Shown: positions 35,870-43,687 of the stretch, in pieces
Layout: each line of letters opens with the position of its first letter
How positions within the stretch are numbered: the stretch's first letter is position 1
Assembly (NCBI RefSeq): GCF_024169925.1
Contig: NZ_JALJXF010000001.1
Span: forward strand, 2,114,001 to 2,178,000
Source: Methylorubrum extorquens
GTDB lineage: Bacteria; Pseudomonadota; Alphaproteobacteria; Rhizobiales; Beijerinckiaceae
Direction: 5' to 3'
Length of the DNA: 64,000 nucleotides
Notes under the pieces: model-generated
What the model saw: only the letters and a program-made list of their open reading frames with translations
Databases searched by the model: none
Told to the model about the DNA's origin: nothing
Translations under genes and position numbers: made by a program

Positions 35870-36462
35870 GCGGCCGACGGACGGAGACGCTGCCGGAACG
35901 TTACTTCTCGGAGATCTACGCCTCCGATCCCGATCCCTGGGGCTTCACCTCCAGCGCCTACGAGGCGGAGAAATACGCCGCGACGCTCCAGGCCCTGCCG
36001 CGGGCGCGCTACGACCGGGCCCTGGAGGTCGGCTGTTCCATCGGCGTCTTCACCCGGGCACTCGCCCCCCGCTGCGGAACCCTGACCGCCCTCGACGTCG
36101 CGCAGGCGGCGCTCGACGCTGCGCAGGCGCGTTGCGCGGAATACCCGCAGGTCGGCTTCGTCCGCGGCGCGGTGCCCGAGGTCTGGCCGGAGGGCCGGTT
36201 CGACCTCATCGTGTTCGGCGAGGTGCTCTACTTCCTCAGCCTGGAGGATCTCACCCGCCTCGTCGCGCGGGTGGAGGCGAGCCTGGAGCCGGGGGGCGAC
36301 TGCGTCCTCGTGCACTGGCTCGGCGAGACCGATTACCCTCTCTCCGGCGACGCGGCGGCGGAGGGCTTCATCACCGGCATGGCGCCGTTCTGTCGGGTGC
36401 TGCCCGGCGCGCGCAAAGATGCCTACCGCCTCGACGTGCTGCGCCGGGCGGACAGGCCATGA
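35866..36462 (+). CDS. NodS-like SAM-dependent methyltransferase
   Basis: A 198-residue class I methyltransferase. N-terminal 'YFSEIYASDPDPWGFTSSAYEAEKY' and SAM motif 'ALEVGCSIGVFTRALAP' match the NodS family, whose founder N-methylates the chitooligosaccharide precursor of Nod factors. No other nod genes are nearby, so a different amine substrate is likely. It starts inside the acyl-CoA dehydrogenase stop (ATGA) and its own stop overlaps the next start. Confidence 0.87.
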   Translation: MSGRRTETLPERYFSEIYASDPDPWGFTSSAYEAEKYAATLQALPRARYDRALEVGCSIGVFTRALAPRCGTLTALDVAQAALDAAQARCAEYPQVGFVRGAVPEVWPEGRFDLIVFGEVLYFLSLEDLTRLVARVEASLEPGGDCVLVHWLGETDYPLSGDAAAEGFITGMAPFCRVLPGARKDAYRLDVLRRADRP

Positions 36463-37184
36463 CGAACGCGACGACGGCCCGTGCGGAAAAGGCCGTCCCG
36501 CGCCACCCGCTCTGGGTGCGCCTGACCCATTGGGTGAACACCGGCGCCTTCCTGGCGCTCCTCGTCAGCGGCTTTGCTATCCTGCTCGCCCTGCCCCGGC
36601 TGTTCTGGGGCGAGACCGGCGCCAACGATGCCCCGGCCTGGATCGTCCTGCCGCTGCCGGTGAACCTCGAACAGACCGGCTGGGGCCGCAACCTCCACTT
36701 CCTCGCCGCCTGGATCTTCGTGCTCAACGGTGCGCTCTATGGGCTCCTCGCCCTGGCGAGCGGGCGCCTCCTGCGCCGTCTGACCCCCGACCGCGACCAG
36801 CTCCACCCCCGGCACATCGCCGCCGACATCCGCGCGCATCTGCGGCTCACCGGCTCGGGGGGCGCGGGAGCCGGCCGCTACAACGTGCTGCAAAAGCTCG
36901 CCTATCTCGCCGTCATCCTCGTGCTGGCGCCGGTGATGCTGCTCTCGGGGATGACCATGTCACCCGGCGTCACCGCGGCCTATCCGGAGCTGTTCACCCT
37001 GTTCGGCGGCCGGCAATCGGCGCGCACGATCCACTTCCTGTCGGCGGCCGGGCTCGTCGGCTTCCTCCTCATCCACGTCTGGCAGGTGCTCGCCAACGGG
37101 CCGCTCGACCTGATGCGGGGCATGATCACCCGGCGCTCCGCCTGGCCGAAATCCGAGTTGACGCCAGAGGAGGACCCGCGATGA
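36459..37184 (+). CDS. Cytochrome b561/b6-type membrane protein
   Basis: A 241-residue protein with four to five membrane helices and several His residues placed in helices ('VRLTHWVNTG', 'GRNLHFLAAWIFVLNG', 'TIHFLSAAGLVGFLLIHVWQ'), suited to bind two b hemes. In this context it is the likely membrane electron partner of the molybdoenzyme encoded next, as YedZ is for YedY, although the fold here is the NapC/cytochrome-b561 type. ATGA overlaps join it to both neighbours. Confidence 0.88.
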   Translation: MTNATTARAEKAVPRHPLWVRLTHWVNTGAFLALLVSGFAILLALPRLFWGETGANDAPAWIVLPLPVNLEQTGWGRNLHFLAAWIFVLNGALYGLLALASGRLLRRLTPDRDQLHPRHIAADIRAHLRLTGSGGAGAGRYNVLQKLAYLAVILVLAPVMLLSGMTMSPGVTAAYPELFTLFGGRQSARTIHFLSAAGLVGFLLIHVWQVLANGPLDLMRGMITRRSAWPKSELTPEEDPR

Positions 37185-37924
37185 GCGATCTGACCCGCCG
37201 CCGGCTGATGCTCGGCTCCTCGGTGCTCGGGCTCGGCGGCTTCCTCGGCGGCTGCGAGCTGATCGAGAACGGCCCGCGCCGGCCGGGCCTCTACGGGTTG
37301 AGCGACACCCTGACGCTCGCCACCCAGCGCTTCCTCCTGCGCGACCAGCCGCTGGTGCGGGAGTTCGGGCCGGAGGCGATCTCGGCGGTGTTTCCCACCA
37401 TCAACACCACCGACCCGGACAACCCCGATTACCGCCGTTCGAAGGCGAACGGGTTCTCCGACTGGCGCCTGCCGGTGAGCGGCCTCGTGGAGCGGCCCGC
37501 CGCCTTCACGCTGGCCGAACTGAGGGCGATGCCGGCCCGCACGCAGGTGACGCTGCATAGTTGCGAGCAGGGCTGGTCGGCCATCGGCGGCTGGACCGGG
37601 GTGCCGCTCGCGCATGTTCTGGCGAGCGTCGGGCTGAAGCGCGAGGCGCGCTTCATCGTGATCCGCAGCGTGGACGGCTGGTGGGACACCTACGACCTGT
37701 TCGACGCCCTGCACCCGCAGACGATCCTGGCCTACGGCATGAACGGCGGCGACCTGCCCGTGGCCCACGGCGCGCCGGTCCGCCTGCGGGTCGAGCGCCA
37801 GCTCGGCTACAAGTCGCTGAAATACCTCGCCAGCATCGACGCCACCGACCGGGTGGACGGCCTCGGCCAGGGCCGGGGCAGCATGGTCTCGGAGATGGGG
37901 TTTTCCTGGTACGCGGGGATCTGA
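37181..37924 (+). CDS. Molybdopterin-dependent oxidoreductase (sulfite oxidase/YedY-like)
   Basis: A 247-residue protein of the sulfite-oxidase fold. The N-terminus has both a twin-arginine motif ('TRRRLMLGSSVLGLGG') and a lipobox ending at Cys25 ('FLGGC'), so it is predicted to be a Tat-exported lipoprotein. Cys128 in 'TLHSCEQGWSAIGGW' is the expected molybdenum ligand. The C-terminal dimerisation domain is missing, as in YedY/MsrP. Electrons probably come from the cytochrome b encoded just upstream. Substrate unknown (sulfoxides are reduced by MsrP). Confidence 0.9.
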   Translation: MSDLTRRRLMLGSSVLGLGGFLGGCELIENGPRRPGLYGLSDTLTLATQRFLLRDQPLVREFGPEAISAVFPTINTTDPDNPDYRRSKANGFSDWRLPVSGLVERPAAFTLAELRAMPARTQVTLHSCEQGWSAIGGWTGVPLAHVLASVGLKREARFIVIRSVDGWWDTYDLFDALHPQTILAYGMNGGDLPVAHGAPVRLRVERQLGYKSLKYLASIDATDRVDGLGQGRGSMVSEMGFSWYAGI

Positions 37925-37949
37925 GCCGGCCTCCGAGCAATCCGCTGGA

Positions 37950-38150
37950 AACCCCTCTCCCCGCACGCGGGGAGAGGACCGCGACGACCCTGTCGTCGGC
38001 GCGGTGAGCCCGGAGGGCGAGGGTGAGGGGGCGCCTCCGGGTGTGCATCCTCCGGTACCGCCCCCTCACCCTCGGCTGCCGCCTCACTTCATGCCCCGGC
38101 AAGGGGGCATGACGCCCTCTCCCCGCGTGCGGGGAGAGGGAATGCGCGTA
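37950..38150. repeat. Paired hairpin intergenic repeat
   Basis: CCTCTCCCCGCACGCGGGGAGAGG (in two halves) at the left is repeated as CCCTCTCCCCGCGTGCGGGG at the right end. Between them are complementary GAGGGTGAGGGGGCG and CCCCCTCACCCTC tracts. The whole forms a long cruciform between convergent operons and could act as a two-way terminator. It is of a type common in Rhizobiales genomes. Confidence 0.75.
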
Positions 38151-38159
38151 AAAAACCTC

Positions 38160-38933
38160 TCAACCGATCAGCGGCGTGCACACCGTCCGCCCCTGCCCTG
38201 GCAGCGGCACCACCGCGACCTCGACCCCGTAGAGCAGGCGGAGATGCTCCGGCGTCACCGTCTCCGAAGGCGGGCCCAGCGCGACGAGGCGCCCGCCATG
38301 CAGCAGCGCGACCCGGTCGGCGCAGAGGAAGGCGTGGCCGGGGTCATGCGTCGAGAGCACCACGGCGATGCCGCTCTGCGACAGGCGCCGCACCTGGGCC
38401 AGCACCCGTGCCTGGTTACCGAAATCGAGGCTGGCCGTCGGCTCGTCCATCACCAGGAGCCGCGGCTCGCCGGCCAAGGCGCGGGCGATCAGCGCGAGCT
38501 GACGCTCCCCGCCGCTGATCTCGGTGTAGATCCGCTCGCCCAAGTGGCCGATGCCGAGGGTGAGAAGCGCCCGCTCGGCTGCCGCGTGGTCGGCCGGGCC
38601 GGGGCTGGCGAAGGCGGGAAGCCGGCTCGCGCGGCCCATCAGCACCACCTCGCGGACGGTGAAGGGGAAGAAGGCGGCGTGCGCCTGCGGCACGTAGGCG
38701 ATTTTCTTCGCGATTTCGCGACGCGGCAGGGTGGCGAGGTCGATGCCGTCGAGCAGCACGCGGCCGGCGAGCGGGCGCAGCAGCCCGAGCATCGTCTTGA
38801 ACAGCGTGGTCTTGCCGCCGCCGTTCGGCCCGAGCAGGCAGAGCGCCTCGTTGCCCTGAAGCGTCAGGCTGACGCCGGAGCCGACCGCGCGGGCGCCGTA
38901 GCCGAAGGCGAGGTCTCGGATCTCCAGGATCAT
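38160..38933 (-). CDS. ABC transporter ATPase, iron-siderophore (FecE) type
   Basis: A 257-residue ATPase with Walker A 'LLGPNGGGKTTLFK', Q-loop 'YVPQAHAAFFPFTV', signature 'ISGGERQLALIARAL', Walker B 'LLVMDEPTASLD' and switch His in 'LSTHDPGHAF'. It powers import by the permease encoded immediately upstream. The ATG at 38933 overlaps the permease stop by four bases (ATGA). It is the last gene of a three-gene operon that also encodes the binding protein. Confidence 0.95.
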   Translation of the reverse strand: MILEIRDLAFGYGARAVGSGVSLTLQGNEALCLLGPNGGGKTTLFKTMLGLLRPLAGRVLLDGIDLATLPRREIAKKIAYVPQAHAAFFPFTVREVVLMGRASRLPAFASPGPADHAAAERALLTLGIGHLGERIYTEISGGERQLALIARALAGEPRLLVMDEPTASLDFGNQARVLAQVRRLSQSGIAVVLSTHDPGHAFLCADRVALLHGGRLVALGPPSETVTPEHLRLLYGVEVAVVPLPGQGRTVCTPLIG

Positions 38934-39982
38934 GCCCAGCCCCGCTTTCCCGCGGCCAGCAACCATAGGAAGAACGGCGCCCCGACGAGCGCCGTGAGGA
39001 TGCCGAGCGGCACCTCGATGGTCGCCACCGTGCGGGCCAGGAGATCGACCGCGGTGAGGTACCCCGCCCCGAGCAGCATCGAGGCCGGCAGCAGGCGGCG
39101 GAAATCCGGCCCGACCAGCAGGCGGGCGACGTGCGGCACGATCAGCCCGATCCAGCCGATCACTCCCGTCACCGAGACCGCGGCGGCGGTCACCAGCGTC
39201 GCGCCCGCCACCAGGAGCGGGCGCAGCCGGCGTGTCTCCAGCCCGAGGGCGCGGGCCTCCTCGTCGCCGAGGCTCATCAGGTTCACGCGCCAGCGCAGCA
39301 GCACCAGGGGCGCGAGGCCGAGGGCCATCGCCGGCAGGATCGCGGCGATGTCGCCGGAGGTGACCGAGGCGAGACTGCCGAGGAGCCAGAAGGTGATGGC
39401 GGGGAGCTGGTTGTAGGGGTCGGCGAGCACCTTGAGCAGCGAGATCCCGGCCCCGAGCAGGGCACCCACGGCGACGCCCGCGAGCACGAGGGTGAGCACC
39501 GGATCGTGCCGGCGCACCGCCAGCCCGACGGCGTAGACGGCGCCGACCGCGGCGAGCCCGCCGACGAAGGCGAGCCCCTGGATCGCCGCCACCGGCAGGG
39601 CCAACACGATGCCGAGCACCGCGCCGAGGCTCGCCCCGGCCGAAACCCCGAGGATGTCCGGCGAGACGAGGGGATTGCGAAACAGCCCCTGATAGGTCGC
39701 CCCCGCCGCCGCGAGCCCGGCCCCGACCACGAGCGCCCCGAACACCCGCGGCAGGCGCACGTTCAGCACCACGGTCTGCGCGGCGGGATCGAGGGAGGTT
39801 GCCTGGCCGAAGAGCTTGGCGACGAGCACCCCGAAAACGTCGGCGAGCGGCACCGGGTAGCGGCCGATGCCGAGGGAGACGAGCACGAGGAGGATCAGAG
39901 CGAGCGGCGCCAGGGCCGCCAGTGGGAGGAATCGCCGCCGTGCGGATGGCGTCGATGCGGCGGGGCTCGCGGCCTCGCTCAC
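38930..39982 (-). CDS. FecCD-family ABC transporter permease
   Basis: A 350-residue type II importer permease with about ten membrane helices. It has the family segments 'RLPRVFGALVVGAGLAAAGATYQGLFRNPLVSPDILGVSAGAS' (read in pieces), 'FWLLGSL' and the C-terminal 'GLIVPHVARLLVGPDFRRLLP' coupling helix. Such permeases carry ferric siderophores, heme, cobalamin or molybdate. Both ends overlap neighbouring genes by four bases. Confidence 0.95.
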   Translation of the reverse strand: MSEAASPAASTPSARRRFLPLAALAPLALILLVLVSLGIGRYPVPLADVFGVLVAKLFGQATSLDPAAQTVVLNVRLPRVFGALVVGAGLAAAGATYQGLFRNPLVSPDILGVSAGASLGAVLGIVLALPVAAIQGLAFVGGLAAVGAVYAVGLAVRRHDPVLTLVLAGVAVGALLGAGISLLKVLADPYNQLPAITFWLLGSLASVTSGDIAAILPAMALGLAPLVLLRWRVNLMSLGDEEARALGLETRRLRPLLVAGATLVTAAAVSVTGVIGWIGLIVPHVARLLVGPDFRRLLPASMLLGAGYLTAVDLLARTVATIEVPLGILTALVGAPFFLWLLAAGKRGWA

Positions 39983-41028
39983 CGGGTCGGCCCCGGTCCG
40001 GCGGCGTCGCGCAGGAGGCGGTCGAGCTGCTCGGGCGTGAGCTCGACCCGGTAGAAGCGCTTGTAGAAGTCGCGCACGGCGTCGCCGAGCGTCTGCGGGA
40101 ATTGCTCCGGGAAGAACAGGCCGGCGAGCCAGCGCAGGCCGATCAGGCGGTTGACCCCGGGCGGGGCATCGACCCAGCCGAAGGGCAGCGTCGGCACCGC
40201 GTGGACGCGGCCCTCGCGCACCGCCTTCAGCCCGTTCCAGAGCGGATCGGCGGCGGCGAGCTTGGGAAAATCGGGATCGAGGGCGATGATCACGTCCGGA
40301 TTCCAGACCAGCACCTGCTCGGGCGAGACCGCGGCGAGCCCGCCGGCTCCGGCGCCGGCCACGTTGCGCCCGCCCGCCGCCTCGATGATCTCGGTGTTGA
40401 TCGAGCCGGACAGGCCCGTCTCCAACCCGCGGGGGCCGCGGCCGTAATAGACCCGCGGGCGCTTGTCTTCCGGCACCGCGGCCACCGCTGCGGCCACCCC
40501 CTTCAGGATTTTTTCGGACTCGCCGGCGAGCGTTTCGCCTTCTTCCGGTGCGCCGATCAAGGCCCCGAGGGTGCGGTAGGTCTCGGGCGTCGCCTTGAAG
40601 CTCCCATCGAGCAGCACGTAGGGAATGCCGGTCTGCGCCTGCACCCGGTCGGCCAGGGAGGCGTAGGTCGCCGCCGTGCTGCCGACATCGACGATGAGGT
40701 CGGGCTTGAGCGCCAGCACCGTCTCGACATTGGCGCTGCCGCCCCGCCCCGTCAGCCGCCCGGTGGCGGGCAGGTCGCGCAGCGCGGGGCTAAGGAATTC
40801 GCGCTCCTCCGGGCTCGGCGCCCGCGGCCAGCCGATCATCCGGTCGGGCGCCAGGGTGGAGAGCAGCACCGCCGCGGGCGGGCCGGCGGCGAGCACCCGG
40901 AGCGCTCGATCCGGCACCTCGACCCGGCGCCCGGCGGCGTCGGTGAAGGGCCGGGCCGCCGCGAGGCAGGACCACAACAGGGCCGGCCACAGGAGGGCGA
41001 GCGCGAGAAGGCAGCGGAGCAACGGCAT
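39979..41028 (-). CDS. Periplasmic binding protein, iron-siderophore (FecB) type
   Basis: A 349-residue class III binding protein. A signal peptide (residues about 1-25) precedes 'FTDAAGRRVEVPDRALRVLAAGPPAAVLL', the interlobe helix, and the C-lobe motifs 'TEIIEAAGGRNVA' and 'VSPEQVLVWNPDVIIA'. It delivers ligand to the FecCD permease. The C-terminal 'NRLIGLRWLAGLFFPEQFP' is typical of the group that includes both siderophore and molybdate/tungstate binders, so the ligand is open. It is the first gene of the operon. Confidence 0.92.
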   Translation of the reverse strand: MPLLRCLLALALLWPALLWSCLAAARPFTDAAGRRVEVPDRALRVLAAGPPAAVLLSTLAPDRMIGWPRAPSPEEREFLSPALRDLPATGRLTGRGGSANVETVLALKPDLIVDVGSTAATYASLADRVQAQTGIPYVLLDGSFKATPETYRTLGALIGAPEEGETLAGESEKILKGVAAAVAAVPEDKRPRVYYGRGPRGLETGLSGSINTEIIEAAGGRNVAGAGAGGLAAVSPEQVLVWNPDVIIALDPDFPKLAAADPLWNGLKAVREGRVHAVPTLPFGWVDAPPGVNRLIGLRWLAGLFFPEQFPQTLGDAVRDFYKRFYRVELTPEQLDRLLRDAAGPGPTR

Positions 41029-41094
41029 CGGGGAAGGGCGTCTCCCGTGATCGGACGCGAGAGCGTCGACCTGGATATCGGAACCAGGGCGATG

Positions 41095-41175
41095 CTCTCG
41101 CTCCTTGTTTTTGCATCGCCTCTTTCCGAAAGCCGGCGGCCACCTTTCGGGACGATGCTCTCCCTATAGCGGCTT
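41095..41175. repeat. Dispersed intergenic repeat, copy 2
   Basis: TTGTTTTTGCATCGCC, TTTCCGAAAGCCGGCGG and 'TTTCGGGACGATGCTC' parallel the copy at 34570-34660. It lies between divergent genes. A second GATGCTCTCGC word occurs just upstream at 41090. Confidence 0.55.
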
Positions 41176-41285
41176 CCGCCCCGGTTGGCGCCGCGCCCGA
41201 ACCGCGCCGCCTCTTACCGGGTTGGCCAGAGTGCCGGCATCCGCACGGATCTCTGTCCCGACATCGCGCGAGGATCCCTGAACCC

Positions 41286-42152
41286 ATGCCCGATCCGGCC
41301 GTCAGCCATCACCACATCGACCTCCGCGGTCTGCGCCTGCACGTCGCCGAGGCGGGGCCGGCGGACGGCGCGCCGACGATCCTGCTGCACGGCTTTCCCG
41401 AATTCTGGTTCGGCTGGCGGCACCAGATCGAACCGCTCGCGGGAAGCGGCCTGCGCCTCCTCATCCCCGATCAGCGCGGCTACGGCCTCAGCGACCGGCC
41501 CAGGGGCATCGCCGCCTACCACCTCGACCGGCTCGCCGAGGACGTGATCGCGCTCGCCGATGCCTGCGGGCTCGCGCGGTTCAACCTCGTCGGGCACGAT
41601 TGGGGCGGGCTCGTCGCGTTCTGGGTCGCGAGCTTCCACCCCGAGCGGGTCGAGCGGCTCGCTGCGCTGAACGCCTTCCATCCGGGCGTGTTCGGCCCCT
41701 ATCTCCGGCGCCATCCGGGGCAGGCCCTGCGCAGCGCCTATGCCGGCTTCTTCCAGCTTCCCCTGCTGCCCGAGCGACTGCTGACGGCGCGGGAGGGGCG
41801 CCTCCTGCGGGCGCTGATGCGCCGGTCGAGCGAGCCCGGCACTTTCCCCGAGGCCGACCTCGACGTCTACGCGCGCGAATGGCTGCGCCCCGGCGCGATC
41901 ACCGCGATGCTGAACTGGTATCGGGCGCTCGCTCAACTGCCCCGCGAGCGGCACCCGCCGAAGGTCACGGCGCCGACCCTGATCCTGTGGGGCGAGCGCG
42001 ATCAGGCGCTCCAGACCGGCCTCGCCGAGGCGAGCCTGCACCTGTGCGAGCGAGGCCGCCTGCAGCGTTTTCCGCGAGCGACCCATTGGGTGCAGCATGA
42101 CGCGCCGGAGGCGGTCAACGCGGCGTTGATCGACTTCCTGCGGCAGCCGTAA
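41286..42152 (+). CDS. Epoxide-hydrolase-like alpha/beta hydrolase
   Basis: A 288-residue alpha/beta hydrolase. The oxyanion motif 'LHGFPEFWFGWRHQ' and the nucleophile turn 'LVGHDWGGLVAFW' (Asp105-Trp106) are diagnostic of epoxide hydrolases and related dehalogenases. The late acid lies near 'LILWGERDQAL' and the catalytic His in 'RATHWVQHDAPE'. It differs from the hydrolase at 16798, which has Arg pairs and a His-Trp pocket. Single gene between repeats. Confidence 0.88.
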   Translation: MPDPAVSHHHIDLRGLRLHVAEAGPADGAPTILLHGFPEFWFGWRHQIEPLAGSGLRLLIPDQRGYGLSDRPRGIAAYHLDRLAEDVIALADACGLARFNLVGHDWGGLVAFWVASFHPERVERLAALNAFHPGVFGPYLRRHPGQALRSAYAGFFQLPLLPERLLTAREGRLLRALMRRSSEPGTFPEADLDVYAREWLRPGAITAMLNWYRALAQLPRERHPPKVTAPTLILWGERDQALQTGLAEASLHLCERGRLQRFPRATHWVQHDAPEAVNAALIDFLRQP

Positions 42153-42179
42153 GACGGGTCACCTCAGAGGAATGCCGAG

Positions 42180-42240
42180 GCTCTGCCCCGGCATCCCGCC
42201 AAAGGGATGATCCCTCTGGAAACCCGCGCTGGCGGGAGCC
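42180..42240. repeat. Intergenic repeat related to 9290-9400
   Basis: A CTCTGCCCCGGCATCCCGCCAAAGGGATGATCC-type block (here in pieces) shares CGCCAAAGGGATGATCC with the copy near 9372. A short CCCGC...GCGGG hairpin follows. It lies between convergent genes. Confidence 0.6.
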
Positions 42241-42242
42241 GA

Positions 42243-43355
42243 TCAGCGGCCGCTCATGCCGGCGCCGCCCTCGGTGCCGCCGCGCGAACCGGACTGCATC
42301 CCGCCGCGCTGCTCGCTGCCGCGGTTGCCGCCCGTGTTGCCCATGCCGCCGCCCTGCTCGGAGGCGTTGCGGGCGCCGCCGCGCTCGGAGGCGTTGCGGA
42401 CGCCGCCGCGCTCGTTCCCCTCGCCGCGCATGCCGACATTGCGCGTGCCCTCGCCGCCGCGGCCCTGCTCCATCGAGCGACCGCCGCGCTCAGCCCCGCG
42501 GGCCTGCTCGGAGTTGCGCATCTCGTTGCGCTCGGCTCCGCGGGTCTCGCTGCTGCGGCTGCGCAGATCGGTGCGGGTCTCCGACCCACGGACCTCGTTG
42601 CGCTCGCGGAAGCCCGCATTGACCGTTCCGCCGCGCCGCTCGGTGGTCGAGACGGTGGTGGAGAGGCGGCGGTACTCGGGCGAGCCGTACACGACGCGCT
42701 GGCCGCGGATCGTCACAAAGCGGCGCGTCTCGCCGACGCTGACGAGGCGGCGATATTCCGGCGAGCCGTAGATCACGCGCTGACCGCGGATGACGACATA
42801 GCGGCGCGGGCCGGTGCTGCGGCGCTCGGTGACGATCAGGCGGCGATACTCGGGCGAACCGTACACGATCCGCCGGCCGCCGATGAACACGTAGCGGCCC
42901 TCGCGGCGAGTGCCGCCATCGACGGTGGTGGAGCGCACATCGGTGCGGCTGCTGACATGGGTGCGGTCGTGCGTGCGACCCTGGATCCGGTCGCTCCGCT
43001 CGGCGCGCGCGTTGCTGCGGACGGTGTCGCTCCGCTCGGCTCTGTCGCGGCCGGTTCGGTCGCTCGCGCCGCGCTCCGAACCACGCTCGCCGCGCGCCAT
43101 GTCGCCGCGATCCGCTCCGCCCCGGCCGGCCTCGCCCCCGTCCCGATCGCCCCGGGCGGCGCTGCGCTCACCGCCCTTGGCGCCCATGCCGCCGCGCTCG
43201 CTGCCCGACATCCCGGTTTGTCCGCCGGACGGCCCAGCGGATTGCTCGGCACCGGCCCGCATCCCGCCGCGCTCGGACCCACCGGTCGCGGCGCTTTGAG
43301 CGTAGACCGACGTGCTCATCAGCAGAGCAGCAAGACCCATCGCAATCGTCTTCAT
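42243..43355 (-). CDS. Exported Arg/Gly/Ser-rich protein with SPEYRRL repeats
   Basis: A 370-residue protein. A signal peptide (residues about 1-20, ending SVYAQ) is followed by a long low-complexity section of Gly, Arg, Ser, Glu ('RGGMGAKGGERS', 'ERSDTVRSNARAERSD'). Next come three near-identical units of about 30 residues, each built as 'RYVVIRGQRVIYGSPEYRRL'. A second low-complexity tail with 'GGARNASE' repeats ends the protein. An opposite-strand frame of similar length exists, but this strand has the signal peptide and the protein-level repeats. Extracytoplasmic; function unknown. Confidence 0.8.
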   Translation of the reverse strand: MKTIAMGLAALLMSTSVYAQSAATGGSERGGMRAGAEQSAGPSGGQTGMSGSERGGMGAKGGERSAARGDRDGGEAGRGGADRGDMARGERGSERGASDRTGRDRAERSDTVRSNARAERSDRIQGRTHDRTHVSSRTDVRSTTVDGGTRREGRYVFIGGRRIVYGSPEYRRLIVTERRSTGPRRYVVIRGQRVIYGSPEYRRLVSVGETRRFVTIRGQRVVYGSPEYRRLSTTVSTTERRGGTVNAGFRERNEVRGSETRTDLRSRSSETRGAERNEMRNSEQARGAERGGRSMEQGRGGEGTRNVGMRGEGNERGGVRNASERGGARNASEQGGGMGNTGGNRGSEQRGGMQSGSRGGTEGGAGMSGR

Positions 43356-43687
43356 GGCGTAACCTCCGAGGCTTAAGACGGCTCGAAACGTCGCAAGTGT
43401 CGAAAGGGTTCTGCGAAAAATTGAGAATCAGAAAAAGTCTGATGGGTCGAGGGTGGATTGATTTATCTGAACAAGCTTGGCTGTTTCGCGAGGGTGCTGT
43501 CTTGCCTGTTCTATGAGGTTGATCTGACCGGCTGGCTTTGGCCCTGGCCGATTGAGAGGATCAGCTAGGGCCGGAGGAGTTGGTAATGAAGCGAGGTCAG
43601 ACATCTCTCGCAGAGTCGATTTCCGCGAGGCTTTGACCCGTCTTCTGCTCGTCGCACAAGGCTACACAAGAACGCACATGCGCACGG
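43356..43687. other. Gene-free boundary interval
   Basis: About 330 bases, noticeably richer in A and T than the sequence to its left. No coding frame that I can support. It probably contains the promoter of the exported repeat protein at its left end. It also marks the change from core-like sequence to the iron cassette. Confidence 0.5.

Noticed and set aside
42207..43376. Plus-strand 389-codon Ala-rich frame opposite the exported repeat protein
   Set aside because: It lacks a signal or domain, whereas the minus strand gives a signal peptide and protein-level repeats.
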